DNA of 64,000 nucleotides from Cohaesibacter sp. GTDB lineage: Bacteria > Pseudomonadota > Alphaproteobacteria > Rhizobiales > Cohaesibacteraceae. The notes beneath the pieces are model-generated. The model was not told the DNA's origin, did no database searches, and saw only the letters and a program-made list of their open reading frames with translations. The translations under genes and the position numbers were made by a program. Below are positions 46,823 through 57,442 of this stretch, piece after piece (positions within the stretch are counted from its first letter, which is position 1; each line of letters opens with the position of its first letter). Location: positions 124,001 to 188,000 of the forward strand of contig JAOAQZ010000018.1 of assembly GCA_025210795.1 (NCBI GenBank). The letters are read 5' to 3'.

Positions 46823-47064
46823 GCTTGCATCCCCCACAGAATTACCCTCCTCTTTCCGCCCTTAGTTTAAGCGTTACTCTTGCTATATTTGATTGACGCA
46901 ACGGAAAATACAGGCAATGCTGAAAAGAACAGGTTTTATACTTGGGACAATCAGCAAGTCCAAGGACAAGAAGTGCTCCCAAACACAGTCCTAAAAGGCA
47001 CAAAACCGGACACAAGGAAAGAACAACAAAGATATAGCCAGCACGCAACCACGGGGGACCAATC
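46823..47064 (+). other. Upstream region of the DksA-like gene
   Basis: About 240 bp with no gene. TATATT near 46884 and TTGACG near 46893 are present but not as a clear pair. The ribosome binding site for 47065 is GGGGGA about 6-8 nt before the ATG. Confidence 0.4.
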
Positions 47065-47409
47065 ATGCCACTTTCAGACAAGAGTGCATTCAACCTGCTG
47101 AATGGAAAACGCATTGAGCTCAACGACATGCGCGAGCTATCAAAAGACGCGCGCGATGTTGTACAGCTTGATCAGCAGAGCGTGGGCCGGCTGTCACGCA
47201 TGGACGCTCTCCAAGGGCAAGCCATGGCTCTTGCTGCACAGCATCGCAGAAGTCTGGAACTGGATCGGATAGAAAAGGCGTTCAAGCGACTGGAGAGCGG
47301 AGACTTTGGCTATTGCATCCAGTGTGATGGCGAAATTGCCTTAAAGCGCCTTGAGATTGACCCAGCCGCATCCCTTTGCATTCACTGCGCGCAAGCAAGC
47401 GAAACCTGA
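47065..47409 (+). CDS. Short TraR/DksA family zinc-finger protein
   Basis: A 114-residue protein with a C-terminal four-cysteine zinc finger: YCIQCDGEIALKRLEIDPAA then LCIHCAQ, the CxxC-x17-CxxC pattern of the TraR/DksA family. The N-terminal half is helical (DMRELSKDARDVVQLDQQSV) and shorter than in true DksA (about 150 residues), lacking part of the coiled coil and the DxxDxA tip. Such short proteins may bind the RNA polymerase secondary channel, but this is unproven. Preceded by the orphan small RNA. Confidence 0.88.
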   Translation: MPLSDKSAFNLLNGKRIELNDMRELSKDARDVVQLDQQSVGRLSRMDALQGQAMALAAQHRRSLELDRIEKAFKRLESGDFGYCIQCDGEIALKRLEIDPAASLCIHCAQASET

Positions 47410-47745
47410 CCCCTCTCTATAGGTTTCTGCACCCCGATATCCCTATCTACCCTCTTTTCTTTGTCTGTTCTTGGAAACTCTCGCAATTAACCGCAATTCA
47501 TATATTTTAGGAAGGGATGAGACCTCACCGTCTCTTGCTGCTATACTTCTGCCCATGGCGAGGAAGCCACAAAGCTGCATTCAAATAACTTGCAGGACGC
47601 AAACATATGCTTAATCACAAAATAAAATGAGCACTTGCAGCCCCAAATATTGGGACAGAGAAGATTAGTATATGAACCAAGGCGGTCTGATTTGAAACAA
47701 AGCAAATGCGCGCACCAACCTAGGACTAGTAAGGGAGAGTAATTC
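47410..47745. other. Intergenic region upstream of the L,D-transpeptidase gene
   Basis: About 336 bp, no gene. A small palindrome CCCAAATATTGGG occurs at 47642-47654. TATATG near 47670 could be a -10 but has no good -35. The ribosome binding site for 47746 is GGGAGAG about 7 nt upstream. Confidence 0.4.
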
Positions 47746-48213
47746 ATGCAAACAGCACTGGCGAACCTTGGGATCTATTGCAAAAAGCTGCTACCGGCTT
47801 TCATGCTGACAGTCTCCCTCCTCCTTGGCGCAAGCATCACACCCTCCCATGCCGGCACCGTGAAGGTAAAAATCGATATTTCAGAGCAGAAGATGCATGT
47901 CTATGTAAACGGGGTCAAAAAGCATAAATGGCCTATCTCCACCGCACGGCGCGGCTATAGAACACCCATTGGCAATTTCCGCCCCACCCGTATGCACCGG
48001 CGCTATTTCTCTAAAAAATATAGAGGCTCGCCCATGCCGCATTCCATCTTCTTTTATGGTGGATATGCGATCCATGGCACCAATGCCATCAAGCGTCTGG
48101 GCCGCCCCGCCTCCCATGGCTGCATTCGCCTGCACCCCAACAATGCCCGCCGCCTCTTTGCTCTGGTGCGCAAACAGGGCCCGCGCAACACACGCATCAA
48201 GATCCAGCGATAG
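47746..48213 (+). CDS. L,D-transpeptidase (YkuD domain)
   Basis: Periplasmic enzyme that forms 3-3 peptidoglycan cross-links or attaches proteins to the wall. The 155-residue protein has a signal peptide (LLPAFMLTVSLLLGASITPS-HAG) and a compact YkuD domain with HGTNAIKRLGRPASHGCIRL, in which Cys of SHGCIRL is the nucleophile. N-terminal sheet: VKIDISEQKMHVYVNGVKK. It lacks extra binding domains. A terminator follows. Confidence 0.92.
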   Translation: MQTALANLGIYCKKLLPAFMLTVSLLLGASITPSHAGTVKVKIDISEQKMHVYVNGVKKHKWPISTARRGYRTPIGNFRPTRMHRRYFSKKYRGSPMPHSIFFYGGYAIHGTNAIKRLGRPASHGCIRLHPNNARRLFALVRKQGPRNTRIKIQR

Positions 48214-48265
48214 TCCATACGACTGCATCTGTAGCTGGTTAGGTTTTCAAGCTTTCATTTACCAC

Positions 48266-48302
48266 AAGCGCCATTCAGCTTCTGAAATGGCGCTTATTTT
48301 TT
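48266..48302 (+). terminator. Intrinsic terminator of the L,D-transpeptidase gene
   Basis: AAGCGCCATT (48266-48275) pairs with AATGGCGCTT (48286-48295), followed by ATTTTTTG. Confidence 0.85.
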
Positions 48303-48555
48303 GAATATTCATAAAAGATTTACGCAAAAATGTCAGTATTCAATAAAATTTGAAACAAATATGAGGCAATTGAACGAAGCGGAGTGTGAGAGCATGTTAA
48401 ATTTCATCATCAAAACTTTCCTGATACTCACTCTAATAAAAAGTGCTTCTGTTCATGCCCGGCGAAGAATTGCCTTACGCAAATTAGCGGCATCCTGACA
48501 TTGCCGCAATAACGGTTGCGCTACCTTGCTTCCTCCCAAAAAGGTGCTCAGCCGA
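48303..48555. other. Intergenic region, no supported gene
   Basis: About 250 bp between two terminators. A plus-strand frame at about 48393-48498 would give a short peptide with one membrane helix and a basic end (HARRRIALRKLAAS), but no ribosome binding site supports it well. Confidence 0.35.
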
Positions 48556-48598
48556 AAACAAAGCGCGCAACCGGCCTCCTCCACCGGTTAGCGCGCTT
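48556..48598 (-). terminator. Intrinsic terminator of the TfoX-DUF2461 pair
   Basis: AAGCGCGCAACCGG (48561-48574) pairs with CCGGTTaGCGCGCTT (48584-48598); on the minus strand TTTGTTTT follows. Confidence 0.8.
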
Positions 48599-48619
48599 CA
48601 TGTATTTCTCGGCCCCCTT

Positions 48620-49291
48620 CTATTCTGCACCCAATGCAAGCAGCCAGTCATAAAGTGGCTGGAGATCATCAGTTTTCTCTTCAAGGCGTGAGATCAAACC
48701 CGGTTGGCTGGCGATAGAAGGCTCCATATCAAGCCACATGGATAAGCCTTTATATAAGGCCAGAGATGCACATGGATGGTCTGCCTCAAAGCCGCGCGGA
48801 AGCCGCTTTAAGTCCGCCTCCAACATACGCCCACCTTGCCCTTTGAGCACAGCCAGAATCTCCAGCAAAGCCTCACCCCGACCATCCAAAAGCGCCACAC
48901 GATACGCCTCCAACTGATCTTTGGGAAAGGCGAACAAACCGCAGCCAAGGGTCAGCTGATCCTCTTCAAGACCGAAAAACCAGATCGGACCGGTTTGGCA
49001 TTCCTCAAGGGGTGAGAAGGAAATATGCAAATGGGTATTGTAGGGCGTTTTATCTTTTGAAAAGCGCAGATCACGATGAATGCGAAAAATCCGCGAGCGA
49101 TGAACTATCCCCGTTCGGTCCGCAAACATTTCTTGCATATGATCGCAAAATTCCTGAGCAGGCCCTTTGATCGCAGCCTCATAACGCGCCTTGTTTTCGG
49201 CAAACCATAGCTTGGTATTATTGGCCTTCAAATCAGCCAGAAACGGCACAATGTCTTGAGGAAAATGAAAACTCATCCTATCCGATGTCAT
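48620..49291 (-). CDS. DUF2461 / TIGR02453 family protein
   Basis: Conserved cytosolic protein of 223 residues, function unknown. Family features: FLADLKANNTKLWFAENKAR, RIHRDLRFSKDKTPYNTHLH, ISFSPLE and LGCGLFAFPKDQLEAYR. ATG 49291 (MTSDRMSFHFPQ) is chosen since GGAGG lies 5 nt upstream; ATG 49303 and a longer frame exist. It starts 11 bp after the TfoX-like gene, sharing its transcript. Confidence 0.88.
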   Translation of the reverse strand: MTSDRMSFHFPQDIVPFLADLKANNTKLWFAENKARYEAAIKGPAQEFCDHMQEMFADRTGIVHRSRIFRIHRDLRFSKDKTPYNTHLHISFSPLEECQTGPIWFFGLEEDQLTLGCGLFAFPKDQLEAYRVALLDGRGEALLEILAVLKGQGGRMLEADLKRLPRGFEADHPCASLALYKGLSMWLDMEPSIASQPGLISRLEEKTDDLQPLYDWLLALGAE

Positions 49292-49302
49292 TCGATCCTC
49301 CA

Positions 49303-49647
49303 TCAAGCTTTGGGCGGCAAAGAGCCGACAAACGACAGAACCAGCTGCAACCACCCAGCCAGCGCCTCATCATCACACATTTCTTCAGCCACAATGATAA
49401 ACCCGCCCATCCGGCGTCCACCATTGATCATGATCTCCGCATTCGGGCGCGACAAGGCTTCGGCTTCATTGTCCTTTCCCACCCGAAACAGGAAATGCGG
49501 CACCCCATCTTTGGCGCGAAAAGCCCCGCCGAGCATATTCCCCGCCAGCAAAAAGCACAGAGCGCCCATCATCTTCTTCTCGGACACATCAGGAAGACCA
49601 ATCACTGCCTGCCGAAAGCGATCGGCAACATACTCATCATAGGCCAT
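49303..49647 (-). CDS. TfoX/Sxy N-terminal domain protein
   Basis: A 114-residue protein consisting only of the TfoX N-terminal domain: KKMMGALCFLLAGNMLGGAF, then FLFRVGKDNEAEALSRPNAE and the C-terminal MGGFIIVAEEMCDDEALAGW. In gammaproteobacteria TfoX activates competence genes with CRP, but stand-alone N-terminal domains are widespread and uncharacterised. AAAGGAG lies 5 nt before ATG 49647; a longer frame to 49770 crosses the guaA terminator and is rejected. Confidence 0.88.
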   Translation of the reverse strand: MAYDEYVADRFRQAVIGLPDVSEKKMMGALCFLLAGNMLGGAFRAKDGVPHFLFRVGKDNEAEALSRPNAEIMINGGRRMGGFIIVAEEMCDDEALAGWLQLVLSFVGSLPPKA

Positions 49648-49673
49648 CTCGTCTCCTTTCCAGTTTCTGGATC

Positions 49674-49705
49674 CCAGCCCTAACCCAGCCCTAACCCAGC
49701 CTAAC
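49674..49705. repeat. Short tandem repeat of CCAGCCCTAAC
   Basis: Two exact 11-nt copies and a third missing one C, just upstream of the TfoX-like gene and next to the guaA terminator. Probably slippage-derived. Confidence 0.8.
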
Positions 49706-49707
49706 AA

Positions 49708-49738
49708 AAAGGGCGCATTGCAAAACAATGCGCCCTTT
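49708..49738 (-). terminator. Intrinsic terminator of guaA
   Basis: AAAGGGCGCATTG (49708-49720) pairs perfectly with CAATGCGCCCTTT (49726-49738) around a 5-nt loop; T tract on the minus strand, 22 bp after the guaA stop. Confidence 0.9.
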
Positions 49739-49760
49739 AAAATGTTCCATAGCGGGGATT

Positions 49761-51308
49761 TTACTCCCACTCAATGGTTCCCGGAGGCTTGGAAGTGACG
49801 TCATAGACGACGCGGTTGATACCCTTAACCTCATTGATGATCCGTGTTGCAGCCTTGGACAGGAAGTCCATATCAAAATGATAGAAATCAGCTGTCATCC
49901 CGTCAACGGACGTAACCGCACGCAAGGCGCAGACAAATTCGTAAGTCCGGCCATCGCCCATCACCCCAACGGTCTGAACCGGCAGCAGAACAGCAAAGGC
50001 CTGCCAAATAGCATCATAAAGACCAGCTTTGCGAATCTCATCCAGATAGATGGCATCAGCCTGACGCAGGATTTCCAGCTTCTCGCGCGAGATACCACCC
50101 GGGCAGCGAATAGCAAGGCCGGGTCCAGGGAATGGATGACGCCCGACAAAGCTGTCCGGCAAACCAAGCTCACGCCCAAGAGCACGGACTTCGTCCTTAA
50201 ACAGCTCACGAAGCGGCTCGACCAGATCCATATTCATCCGCTCGGGCAAACCACCCACATTATGGTGCGATTTGATGGTCACAGAAGGACCGCCGGTAAA
50301 GGAAACAGATTCGATAACATCCGGATAGAGAGTGCCCTGCGCAAGGAAATCCGCGCCACCGATACGGTCAGCTTCATCCTCGAACACATCAATGAAGAGA
50401 CCACCGATAATCTTGCGCTTGCGCTCAGGATCAGTCTGGCCTTCAAGAGCCGAGATAAAGATCTCACCAGCATCCACATGCACCAGCTTGATATTGTAAT
50501 GCTCGCGGAACAGCGACACCACCTGCTCGCTCTCATTCATGCGCATCAGGCCCGAATCCACATAGATACAGGTAAGCTGATCCCCAATGGCTTCATGAAT
50601 AAGAACAGCGGTCACGGAAGAATCAACGCCGCCGGACAGACCGCAAATCACCCGCTTGTCGCCAACCTGAGCGCGAATGCGCTCAATCGCTTCCTGACGG
50701 AACTGCGCCATGGTCCAGTCACCAGAGCAGCCGCAGATATGATGGACAAAGTTAGAAAGAAGCTTGGAGCCATCAGGCGTATGCACCACTTCAGGGTGGA
50801 ACTGCACTGCATAGAAGTGACGCTCTTCATCCGCAATGGCCGCATAAGGTGCCCCGTCGGACGTGGCAATCACATCAAATCCTTCAGGCAGAGCCGAGAC
50901 GCGGTCGCCATGGCTCATCCAAACCTGATGGCGTGTGCCGATTTCCCAAACACCAGCAAAAAGCTCGCTCTTTTCCTTGATGTCGATATAGGCACGACCA
51001 AATTCGCGATGATCGGAACTTTCAACCTTGCCGCCCAATTGGGCGCACATGGTCTGTTCGCCATAGCAAATACCCAGAACCGGAATGCCAGCTTCAAACA
51101 CCGCCTGAGGAGCACGGGGGGACCCCATCTCAACGGTAGAAGCAGGGCCACCAGAGAGGATAACCCCTTTGGGCTTCATTTCAGCAAAGGCTTCTTCAGC
51201 ATTCTGAAACGGAACAATCTCGGAATATACCCCTGCCTCGCGCACGCGCCGTGCAATCAGCTGGGTGACCTGCGAGCCGAAGTCAATAATGAGGATCTTG
51301 TCTGTCAT
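49761..51308 (-). CDS. guaA: GMP synthase (glutamine-hydrolysing)
   Basis: Converts XMP to GMP with glutamine and ATP. The 515-residue protein joins a class I glutaminase ([18 protein letters not shown], nucleophile in [18 protein letters not shown]) to an ATP-pyrophosphatase domain with [12 protein letters not shown], and the dimerisation domain with [11 protein letters not shown] and [12 protein letters not shown]. The C-terminus is KPPGTIEWE as usual. guaB is about 4 kb upstream on the same strand. Confidence 0.97.
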   Translation of the reverse strand: MTDKILIIDFGSQVTQLIARRVREAGVYSEIVPFQNAEEAFAEMKPKGVILSGGPASTVEMGSPRAPQAVFEAGIPVLGICYGEQTMCAQLGGKVESSDHREFGRAYIDIKEKSELFAGVWEIGTRHQVWMSHGDRVSALPEGFDVIATSDGAPYAAIADEERHFYAVQFHPEVVHTPDGSKLLSNFVHHICGCSGDWTMAQFRQEAIERIRAQVGDKRVICGLSGGVDSSVTAVLIHEAIGDQLTCIYVDSGLMRMNESEQVVSLFREHYNIKLVHVDAGEIFISALEGQTDPERKRKIIGGLFIDVFEDEADRIGGADFLAQGTLYPDVIESVSFTGGPSVTIKSHHNVGGLPERMNMDLVEPLRELFKDEVRALGRELGLPDSFVGRHPFPGPGLAIRCPGGISREKLEILRQADAIYLDEIRKAGLYDAIWQAFAVLLPVQTVGVMGDGRTYEFVCALRAVTSVDGMTADFYHFDMDFLSKAATRIINEVKGINRVVYDVTSKPPGTIEWE

Positions 51309-51457
51309 ATGTCCCTTTGCCCTTGTCGGTAGTTGTCAAAAAGCCGCCTCACTCACCCATTCTTTGGCTAAGAGAGACCCTGTTAAAATATGGTCTTAAG
51401 GTGAAGCCAGACAGAAGGCAATCTCTCAACGACCAATCAGAAAGAATGAAAAGAAAA

Positions 51458-51483
51458 AATGCCGGGTTTTCCAACCCGGCATT
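51458..51483 (-). terminator. Intrinsic terminator of bioB
   Basis: AATGCCGGGTT (51458-51468) pairs with AACCCGGCATT (51473-51483) around a 4-nt loop; the minus strand continues TTTTCTTTTC. It lies about 55 bp after the bioB stop. Confidence 0.85.
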
Positions 51484-51536
51484 CATTAAGGCACCATAAA
51501 AGACGCCAAATCGGCATCAATTGCCAGCTTATCGCT

Positions 51537-52577
51537 CTATTCGCCAGCCTCGGCCAGCATGGCCTCCAGATTGGCCTCTGGCACCAGATCATGGGGATGG
51601 GTCTCGAACGGCTTGGCCGGACCAGACACCATGCCAAGCTCTGCCAGCAATTGGCGATCCGCTTCCGCCGCCGGATTCTCGGTGGTCAGCAAGGTCTCAC
51701 CATAGAAGATAGAATTGGCACCGGCCATAAAGCACATGGCTTGCCCTTCGCGGCTCAGCGCATTGCGGCCTGCAGACAGACGCACCACAGAGCGCGGCAA
51801 CACAATACGGGCAACCGCGATCATCCGCACCAGATCCAGCACATCCACTTCTACATGCCCTTCAAAGGGCGTACCTTCGATGGGAACAATATTGTTGATG
51901 GGCACAGATTGCGGATGGGTTGGCAGATTGGCGAGCGTGCACAACATATCCGCCCGGTCATTTTGCTCTTCACCCAGACCAAGGATACCACCAGAACAAA
52001 CATTGATGCCCGCTTCCTGAACTGCTTTGAGCGTATCAAGACGATCCTGATAGGTATGCGAGGTTACCACATTCTCGTAATGGGCCTCGGAGGTATCGAT
52101 ATTGTGATTGTAATAATCAAGCCCGGCTTCTTTCAGCTTGGCGGCCTGATCATCACTGAGCATGCCAAGGGTCATGCAGGTCTCCATACCAAGACCCTTC
52201 ACTTCCCCGATAATGCCAGCCACACGCTCCATGTCGCGGTCTTTAAGATTTTTCCACGCCGCACCCATGCAAAAGCGTGACGCGCCTTGTGCCTGAGCCT
52301 TAACCGCATAGGCCTTTACCACTTCCTTGGTCAGCATCTTGGATGCCTGAAGACCGGTTTGGTAGCGCGAAGATTGCGAGCAATATTTGCAGTCCTCAGA
52401 GCAACCACCAGATTTGATATTCAGCAAGGTTGAAAGCTGAACTTCATTGGCCGGGAAATTGTTGCGATGAATGGTCTGCGCCTTGAACAGCAAATCGTTA
52501 AACGGCATTGCAAAAAGCGCTAGGACCTCTTCACGGGTCCATTCCCCACGCGGGGTAAAGTCTGCTGGTTCAATCAT
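51537..52577 (-). CDS. bioB: Biotin synthase BioB
   Basis: Radical SAM enzyme inserting sulfur into dethiobiotin. The 346-residue product has the cluster motif CSEDCKYCSQ, MGAAWKNLKDRDME, YNHNIDTSEAHYENVV, SGGILGLGEE and SAGRNALSREGQAMCFMAGA-NSIFYGE with the conserved Arg and Cys for the second Fe-S cluster. No other biotin genes are adjacent, and I saw no clear BioR box in the 414-bp region upstream. Confidence 0.96.
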   Translation of the reverse strand: MIEPADFTPRGEWTREEVLALFAMPFNDLLFKAQTIHRNNFPANEVQLSTLLNIKSGGCSEDCKYCSQSSRYQTGLQASKMLTKEVVKAYAVKAQAQGASRFCMGAAWKNLKDRDMERVAGIIGEVKGLGMETCMTLGMLSDDQAAKLKEAGLDYYNHNIDTSEAHYENVVTSHTYQDRLDTLKAVQEAGINVCSGGILGLGEEQNDRADMLCTLANLPTHPQSVPINNIVPIEGTPFEGHVEVDVLDLVRMIAVARIVLPRSVVRLSAGRNALSREGQAMCFMAGANSIFYGETLLTTENPAAEADRQLLAELGMVSGPAKPFETHPHDLVPEANLEAMLAEAGE

Positions 52578-52991
52578 GAAAATAGGCCTCTGTCGGCTAA
52601 TAAGCTTGGCTTCTTTTGGGTTTATTGGTTTGTTCCTGACCGGCCTTCTGCTCAGCTTCTGGCAATTTGCTCAATTGGCTGCAAAAACGTAGCGTCACCC
52701 TTACTTTCTAAAGAGCTGAACAAGACACTTATTTGCATATTTGCGAAAGCTCTTGTGAAGGATCCGGTCTCTATTTTTCGTCGCGGCTAGCTTTACGGAC
52801 CCAAACCGCACTTGTCAAATCTTGCAAGGCTCGCCCGCCTCCCCCTTGGTCGAAGTCCTCCCCCAAAAGGCAGCAAGCCTTTGGTAGAGGTCACAAGCTC
52901 GCGAGCGAACCAAGCAGCCCCCAGACTGCCCTTTAAGACAAATTGGGAAAGACATGACAGGCCCGTAAATCATCCCACAGAGGCTCGCCTG
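52578..52991. other. Intergenic region between the MarR gene and bioB
   Basis: About 414 bp, no gene seen. It should contain the bioB promoter on the minus strand. A GCTCGCGAGC palindrome occurs near 52890. A plus-strand frame spanning here lacks coding character. Confidence 0.4.
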
Positions 52992-53549
52992 TTACGCCAC
53001 CGTTTTGAGCAATTGGGACAGGCGAATGCGGTCCTGCACATTCATGCCTTTCAGAAACTCGCCTTCCAGCTCCATCACCTTCAGCCCAATGGCCGAGGCA
53101 ATATCCCGCCCCTTCTTGGTTGGCTTGAGCACAACAAGGCGTTTGTCCTGCTTGTTCACATCACGGCGAAGCAATTTGCGATCCGTCAGTCGCTTGGCGG
53201 CGCGCGAGACGGCAACCGTGTCAAGCAATGTCCGCGGCTCAACCTCGCGCACACTGACAGCCCCATCGCGCGACAGACTGGCCAGCACCTGCCATTCAGC
53301 AAGGCTCATATCCCATTCATCCGCCAACACCCGCGCCATACGCTTGGAGATAGCCTGAGCAGAAGCCAGCATTCTGTAGGGTAGAAAATTGTCCAGAGTA
53401 AAGGCTTCTTCCGCCGCGAGGGGCGCAACAGGTGCCTTGGCCTTCTTGCCCGTCTTTGAAGCCCGCGCCTCTTTGCCCTCATCCTTGGAGGGAGGAGCCA
53501 TATCCGGCAAAGCATCAAACATGGAAACCTGAAAGGAGTCAGTGGCCAT
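52992..53549 (-). CDS. MarR family transcriptional regulator
   Basis: A 185-residue winged-helix regulator. The DNA-binding part is EWQVLASLSRDGAVSVREVE then TVAVSRAAKRLTDRKLLRRD and the wing VNKQDKRLVVLKPTKKGRDI. An N-terminal extension of about 50 residues (Lys/Ala/Pro-rich) precedes the MarR core. GTG 53552 overlaps the ATG; neither has a strong ribosome binding site. Targets unknown; it is not next to a divergent gene. It could be the reader of the palindrome in front of the FAA-MBL operon 20 kb away, but that is speculation. Confidence 0.88.
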   Translation of the reverse strand: MATDSFQVSMFDALPDMAPPSKDEGKEARASKTGKKAKAPVAPLAAEEAFTLDNFLPYRMLASAQAISKRMARVLADEWDMSLAEWQVLASLSRDGAVSVREVEPRTLLDTVAVSRAAKRLTDRKLLRRDVNKQDKRLVVLKPTKKGRDIASAIGLKVMELEGEFLKGMNVQDRIRLSQLLKTVA

Positions 53550-53794
53550 CACTTCATTTCCTTTGTAACAATTCCTACAAGATCAATTTACACGATTCTT
53601 TGTGCACCGATAGAGCCTCAACCGTCACAAAAAGATCGCCCTGATATCCAGACACAAAAAGCGCAGCCGCATATCAGAATCTTAGCTCCAATATGCATTG
53701 CTGCGCTTTATATCAATTGAAATAAAAATTTCAAATCATTGGATATGAGATTTAAACAAGAAGATGATTTCTCGTAGAAAATCTAATTCACAAT

Positions 53795-55090
53795 CTATTC
53801 AGGGTGGCGCTCCATAACACAGAAGAAGAAGCCGTCTGTTTGTGTCGACCCCGGCGTCAAGGTCACGCTCATCATGTCAGAAGACCATGGTTTTGGTGCA
53901 TCAAATCCATAAAGATCCTGCCAAACCTCCCCTGCCGAGACCATTTCAAAATCAGGATTGTTTTCAATGAAATGATAAATCTGCTCTTCGTTTTCCTGTG
54001 GCAAAACAGAACAGGTGATATAGACCAGATAGCCACCGGGCCGCACAAATTCGCGCGCCTGCGCCAGCGCCAGCTGCTGCTCTTCCACCCGTTTTGCCAG
54101 CTGCTCTTCGCTCAGCTTCCACTTGGTCTCGGGCCGCCTACGCCACGTACCGGTGCCGGAACAAGGGGCATCAACCACCACCCGATCCATCCGGCCAATC
54201 AGATCATTAAGAGCCCCATCATTGGGCGTACGGGTCTGGGCATTGCGCACACCTGCGCGCGTCAGGCGATCCACAATCGGCGCAAGACGAGAGGCATCCA
54301 CATCATAGGCATAGATCTGGCCCTTATTCTCCATCTGCGCTGCCATGGCGAGGGTCTTGCCGCCGCCACCCGCGCAAAAATCAAGAATCTGCTCGCCCTT
54401 TTGTGGGAAGATCAGACGAGAGACAACCTGACTGCCCTGATCCTGAATTTCATACAATCCTTTCCGAAAAGCTGGATCCCCTTGAATGTTAGGCTGGCGA
54501 GAGGCGCCGCGCCCAGCAGGAAAGCGCAAACAATCCTGCGCCAGTTTCACCCGCTGCGGATTGAAGCGGCTAAGCTCCTTTTCCACCTTTTCAATTGAGC
54601 CTTTAAGGGTATTCACCCGGATATCAACGGGCGGGCGCTGTGCGAAGGCCTTGGCTTCCTGCAGGGCATCCTCCTCAAAGCTTTCAATAAAGCTTGGGGC
54701 CACCCATTCTGGAATGTCTCCCTTGACCCAGAAAGGAGCATCTTTAAGGGAGGCCGCATTGATTGCAGCAATCTCGCCCTCGCTCAGGGCCTCTGGTGCA
54801 TGGGAATCTTGGGCAAAATGCTCTTTAAGGCTCTCGGCGCTCTCATTCCAGTCAAAGGCCATGGTGGCCAGCACGAGCGCGCGCGGGCTGTCAGCCCCCA
54901 TTTTCCAGGCATGGGATGAGCGTTTGCGCAAAGCATCATAAACGATATTGCCGATGGCCGAGCGATCACCCGATCCTGCAAACCGGTGGCTCCGCCCCCA
55001 ATCTTTGAGCGCCTCCCCGACAGGGCGCTTGCGCTCCTCAATCTCGCTCAGCACTTCAATCGCAGCTTGCAGACGTCCACCAAGTTTCAT
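53795..55090 (-). CDS. RsmB/NOP family rRNA (cytosine-5) methyltransferase
   Basis: SAM-dependent methyltransferase of 431 residues. The N-terminus has a NusB-like RNA-binding fold (SGDRSAIGNIVYDALRKRSS). The catalytic domain shows ILDFCAGGGGKTLAMAA (SAM binding), VVVDAPCSGTGTWRRRPE and the nucleophilic cysteine in YITCSVLPQENEEQI. These match RsmB-type m5C methyltransferases; the exact rRNA base is not fixed by sequence. It follows guaB on the same strand, separated by a terminator. Confidence 0.9.
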   Translation of the reverse strand: MKLGGRLQAAIEVLSEIEERKRPVGEALKDWGRSHRFAGSGDRSAIGNIVYDALRKRSSHAWKMGADSPRALVLATMAFDWNESAESLKEHFAQDSHAPEALSEGEIAAINAASLKDAPFWVKGDIPEWVAPSFIESFEEDALQEAKAFAQRPPVDIRVNTLKGSIEKVEKELSRFNPQRVKLAQDCLRFPAGRGASRQPNIQGDPAFRKGLYEIQDQGSQVVSRLIFPQKGEQILDFCAGGGGKTLAMAAQMENKGQIYAYDVDASRLAPIVDRLTRAGVRNAQTRTPNDGALNDLIGRMDRVVVDAPCSGTGTWRRRPETKWKLSEEQLAKRVEEQQLALAQAREFVRPGGYLVYITCSVLPQENEEQIYHFIENNPDFEMVSAGEVWQDLYGFDAPKPWSSDMMSVTLTPGSTQTDGFFFCVMERHPE

Positions 55091-55453
55091 ATCTCTACCC
55101 CAAAAAAAAGCAGCATCAAGTCACGCAGAAAAGAACAAAAACCAAGCCAATAACTCGGGACTCGCCCCCTTGATGCATCAAGTGCCTGCAGTTGACATGA
55201 ATCCCCAAATGAATCAAGCGCCAGCCAGCAAAGAAGAGATAAAAGCGGCCTCAAAATCAGCAAAGAAGCATTGAAGATAAGAAATCACACTCAAGCTCTT
55301 CAATTTCATTGGCGAGCAGAAGCCCAAACTGAAAAACCATCAGTATTTTGTGCATCTTGCATTTTTCTGCGCCCCACATAAAAACGGGCCTCAAAGCAAC
55401 CACATTGCCTTGAGGCCCGAATATTCAATCAATAATAGCTGACGGCTATTTCA
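55091..55453. other. Intergenic region between guaB and the methyltransferase gene
   Basis: About 360 bp. It contains the guaB terminator at its right end. A plus-strand frame near 55196-55275 could encode a 25-residue Lys/Ala-rich peptide but has no ribosome binding site, so I do not annotate it. Confidence 0.4.
55385..55419 (-). terminator. Intrinsic terminator of guaB
   Basis: CGGGCCTCAA (55385-55394) and TTGAGGCCCG (55410-55419) form a perfect 10-bp stem; on the minus strand TTTTTATG follows. It lies 35 bp after the guaB stop. Confidence 0.88.

Positions 55454-57442
<1,989 letters not shown>

Noticed and set aside
49728..51332. Long plus-strand open frame of 534 codons opposite guaA
   Set aside because: Antisense shadow of a certain gene; the predicted protein is rich in His, Arg and Gln with no family features, and no ribosome binding site is present. 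Similar long antisense frames occur opposite the FAA hydrolase (31794-32948) and DUF2232 (3875-4795) genes.
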